Source: Pseudomonadota bacterium (lineage in GTDB: Bacteria > Desulfobacterota > JADFVX01). From it: DNA of 33,315 nt. The notes under the pieces are model-generated. The model searched no databases. It saw only the letters and a list, made by a program, of their open reading frames with translations, and had not been told where the DNA came from. The translations under genes and the position numbers were made by a program. The stretch is from NCBI GenBank assembly GCA_015222555.1, contig JADFVM010000169.1, forward strand, positions 1 through 33,315, read 5' to 3'. Positions 31,248-33,315 of the stretch are shown here, piece after piece. Every line of letters starts with the position of its first letter. Position 1 is the first letter of the stretch.

Positions 31248-33263
31248 TCAAGAATTATCTTTGACTTTAAACTTGATAACACCGCCTTGCAGGGTGTGCG
31301 CAGCGTCATTGAGCTGCATAATCGCCTCATTGGATTCCTTCAGTGATTCCACCGTTTGCTGCGCTGCTTCATTAAGTTGAATCATGGATTGATTGATATG
31401 TCCTGCCCCTTCGGCCTGGAACTGCATACCCTGATGTACAGTTTCAAACCGTGGCGTTAAGGTCTGAACCTGTTCAATTATCTGGCCAAGCTGTGAAGCC
31501 ACTTCTCTAACATTGTTGACACTATGTCGCACCTGCTCGGAAAATTTCTCCATACTCATAACACCTGATGATACAGCTGTTTGCATTTCTTTTACCATCT
31601 GTTCTATATCAAGTGTGGCAACGGCAGTCTGATCGGCAAGGCGGCGAATTTCCTTGGCAACTACGGAGAAGCCAAATCCATATTCACCCGCTTTCTCGGC
31701 CTCGATGGCGGCATTGAGTGAGAGAAGGTTTGTTTGATCGGCCACCTTTGTTATTGTCGTAACAACAGTGCTAATATTGCCGGCCTTTTCATTAAGTACT
31801 TCAAATTTAGATGAGATTGTTCCTGCCGCTTCAACAATGTTATTCATTGTTGATTCCATGCTTTCCAGACCTGTTTGACCGACTTCTGCAGCCGTGGCTG
31901 TGCTTTCTGCAACATTGGAAACTTCATCCATGGTGGTGACCAGTTCCTTTGACGTCGCTGAGATTTCTGTTGCCGTTGTTACGATTTCATTGGTCGTTGC
32001 CGCCTGCTCGGCAACGGTGGCTTCCTGTTGCTTAGCTGTTGCTGCAATAGAGTTTGCGGCAGATGCCAGTTGGATGCCGGATCGCTGTACCTGGGTGACC
32101 AGTCCATTGAGATTGCCTATCATTCGCTGCATTCCATCGCCCAGCTGGAATATAGCATCATCACCTTCAATTTCTATTTTGCCTGTAAGGTCTCCCTCAG
32201 CGGCCTTGGTGACGACGCCAAGAATCATGTCAACACGCTGCTGCAGAGATTCCATTGTTCTTACCTTCTCTTCGCTCGCTTCGCTGATATAGGTAATCAT
32301 GTTTTGCAGCTGCTTTGCCAGTTCGCCTATGGCATCTGTTCCAGAAAAGCTGACTTCTACTGAATAGTTGCCCTGGGCAACCTTGTTAACAACTCGCAAT
32401 AAATCATCGACCTTTGCTCTCATCTCTTCTGCCGCAGCATGCTCCCTCTTCATACGTTCCTGTTCGCGAGCGGCAGCCTCATCGTTGCTGTCAGACATAT
32501 GATTAAATGCAATAGCCAGTTTGCCCAATTCATCTTCTGTCGAGACAGGGACGGCCCTGGCGTCCAGTTCCCCATTTGCTCTTCTGTTGACTACATCCAT
32601 GAGGCTGTTTAAGGGAGTGATGATCCAGAATTTAAACAGAAGGTTCACCAGGAGGAGACCTATAATGAAGAAGGCGGTACTGCCACCGATTGACATCCAG
32701 AGTTCGTGATTAACTGCATCATAAATTTCATCGAGAGAGAAGCTGATGCGAACAGCGCCGTTAATATCGCCATCCTTAACATCATGGCACTGGAGGCAGT
32801 TTACACCGGCTGTGTCTTCAGTTGCCTTGAAGGGTGTAATGACGACGAGAGTCCTCTTCCCATTGGTCTCAATGATTTCATGTATTTCCTCTCCTCTTAA
32901 TGCACGCGCATCCAGGTTGTCCCTGGGCGCGCTTCCCGGCGTACCCGGACCATATTGATTTTTAACGGGATCCCCGCGGAGTGACCTTGCTTCTATTACT
33001 CCCTTACGTGCAAGCATTTTTTTACTGATTATCTCGCGCTGGTCCATTGTGCCTGTGAGCATCATCGTATTCAAACTGTCAAAATACATGGTGGTTAAGT
33101 CTCTTGTCTGCTCCTGCACCTGTTCCATTAGCACTGCTTGCTCCCGCGTGACGTTATAAGTTGTAAGCAAAGCGATGACAATGGCAAAAATGAAGGCCAC
33201 GGAAAAGTTGACTTTTGATCTGATAGGTAAGCGATTAATAAACTCCAGGCGGTTTAAAATCAT
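31248..33263 (-). CDS. wspA: WspA-like methyl-accepting chemoreceptor with haem c-binding periplasmic domain
   Basis: The 671-residue receptor opens the cluster. TM1 is near residues 19-37 and TM2 near 191-214, enclosing a periplasmic domain of about 150 residues. That domain contains CLQCH (156-160), a single c-type haem attachment site, followed by GDINGAVRISFSLDEI, which resembles DUF3365/Tll0287-like haem-sensor domains. A HAMP and two HAMP-like segments follow (about 215-385), then the signalling hairpin with VADQTNLLSLNAAIEAEKAG, FSVVAKEIRRLADQT. Classical WspA has no haem motif that I know of, so redox or ligand sensing in place of, or in addition to, surface sensing is a possibility. 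The start is ATG 33263 behind AAGGAG. Only 52 bases upstream are visible, so the promoter is outside or barely inside. Confidence 0.92.
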   Translation of the reverse strand: MILNRLEFINRLPIRSKVNFSVAFIFAIVIALLTTYNVTREQAVLMEQVQEQTRDLTTMYFDSLNTMMLTGTMDQREIISKKMLARKGVIEARSLRGDPVKNQYGPGTPGSAPRDNLDARALRGEEIHEIIETNGKRTLVVITPFKATEDTAGVNCLQCHDVKDGDINGAVRISFSLDEIYDAVNHELWMSIGGSTAFFIIGLLLVNLLFKFWIITPLNSLMDVVNRRANGELDARAVPVSTEDELGKLAIAFNHMSDSNDEAAAREQERMKREHAAAEEMRAKVDDLLRVVNKVAQGNYSVEVSFSGTDAIGELAKQLQNMITYISEASEEKVRTMESLQQRVDMILGVVTKAAEGDLTGKIEIEGDDAIFQLGDGMQRMIGNLNGLVTQVQRSGIQLASAANSIAATAKQQEATVAEQAATTNEIVTTATEISATSKELVTTMDEVSNVAESTATAAEVGQTGLESMESTMNNIVEAAGTISSKFEVLNEKAGNISTVVTTITKVADQTNLLSLNAAIEAEKAGEYGFGFSVVAKEIRRLADQTAVATLDIEQMVKEMQTAVSSGVMSMEKFSEQVRHSVNNVREVASQLGQIIEQVQTLTPRFETVHQGMQFQAEGAGHINQSMIQLNEAAQQTVESLKESNEAIMQLNDAAHTLQGGVIKFKVKDNS

Positions 33264-33315
33264 AACAGTTCTCCTTTTATATATTTCAAAAAACTTTTCG
33301 TAATAAGATGTTAAA

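Overview
The window looks like chromosomal DNA of a Desulfobacterota (deltaproteobacterial)-type Gram-negative bacterium. This is inferred from outer-membrane systems (TolC-type efflux, MlaA/MlaC), several periplasmic c-type cytochromes with CxxCH motifs, an RdgC-like protein, moderate GC content and sigma70-like promoters. No rRNA, tRNA, CRISPR array, prophage or intact insertion sequence was seen. About 30 genes are supported.

Layout. (1) 1-5422: the tail of an Rrf2-type regulator (+), a 28-residue membrane ORF with a strong ribosome binding site (-), and a four-gene export operon read right to left (TolC-like, MacA-like, split MacB ATPase and permease) with ATGA overlaps. (2) 5423-9838: an IS110-type transposase remnant, a duplicated diheme cytochrome with a near-consensus promoter, an RdgC-like gene preceded by a perfect 15-bp inverted repeat, and an intergenic structured RNA candidate ending in a strong terminator just upstream of an EamA-type transporter. 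(3) 9851-15719: a small conserved protein, a lipoprotein, a MoeB-rhodanese protein, a tetraheme cytochrome fused to a phosphoesterase-like domain, a DsbA-like oxidoreductase, uridine phosphorylase and an exported YqgE/AlgH-family protein. (4) 15720-18064: decayed sequence (a transposase-like scrap and a broken small gene), then a small membrane protein, a PilZ protein, a membrane-anchored Imm35/YrhB-like protein and a four-cysteine zinc-ribbon-like protein. (5) 18189-23569 (-): mlaA, mlaC, an RND/MMPL exporter and a cardiolipin-synthase-type phospholipase D, a lipid-traffic group with no Mla ABC transporter genes. (6) 23876-33263 (-): a complete Wsp surface-sensing cluster in canonical order, wspA-B-C-D-E-F-R.

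How it fits together. The Wsp cluster should turn a membrane signal into WspR phosphorylation and cyclic-di-GMP synthesis; the nearby PilZ protein is a possible c-di-GMP receptor. The most distinctive features are a CxxCH haem-binding motif in the periplasmic sensor domain of the WspA-like receptor, suggesting redox or haem input to c-di-GMP control, and two histidine-phosphotransfer domains in the WspE-like kinase. The Mla/RND group shares an unusual acidic Phe-Asp/Glu-rich segment between its MlaA and RND proteins. The structured RNA plus terminator at 8430-8594 is the best candidate for an undescribed regulatory RNA.
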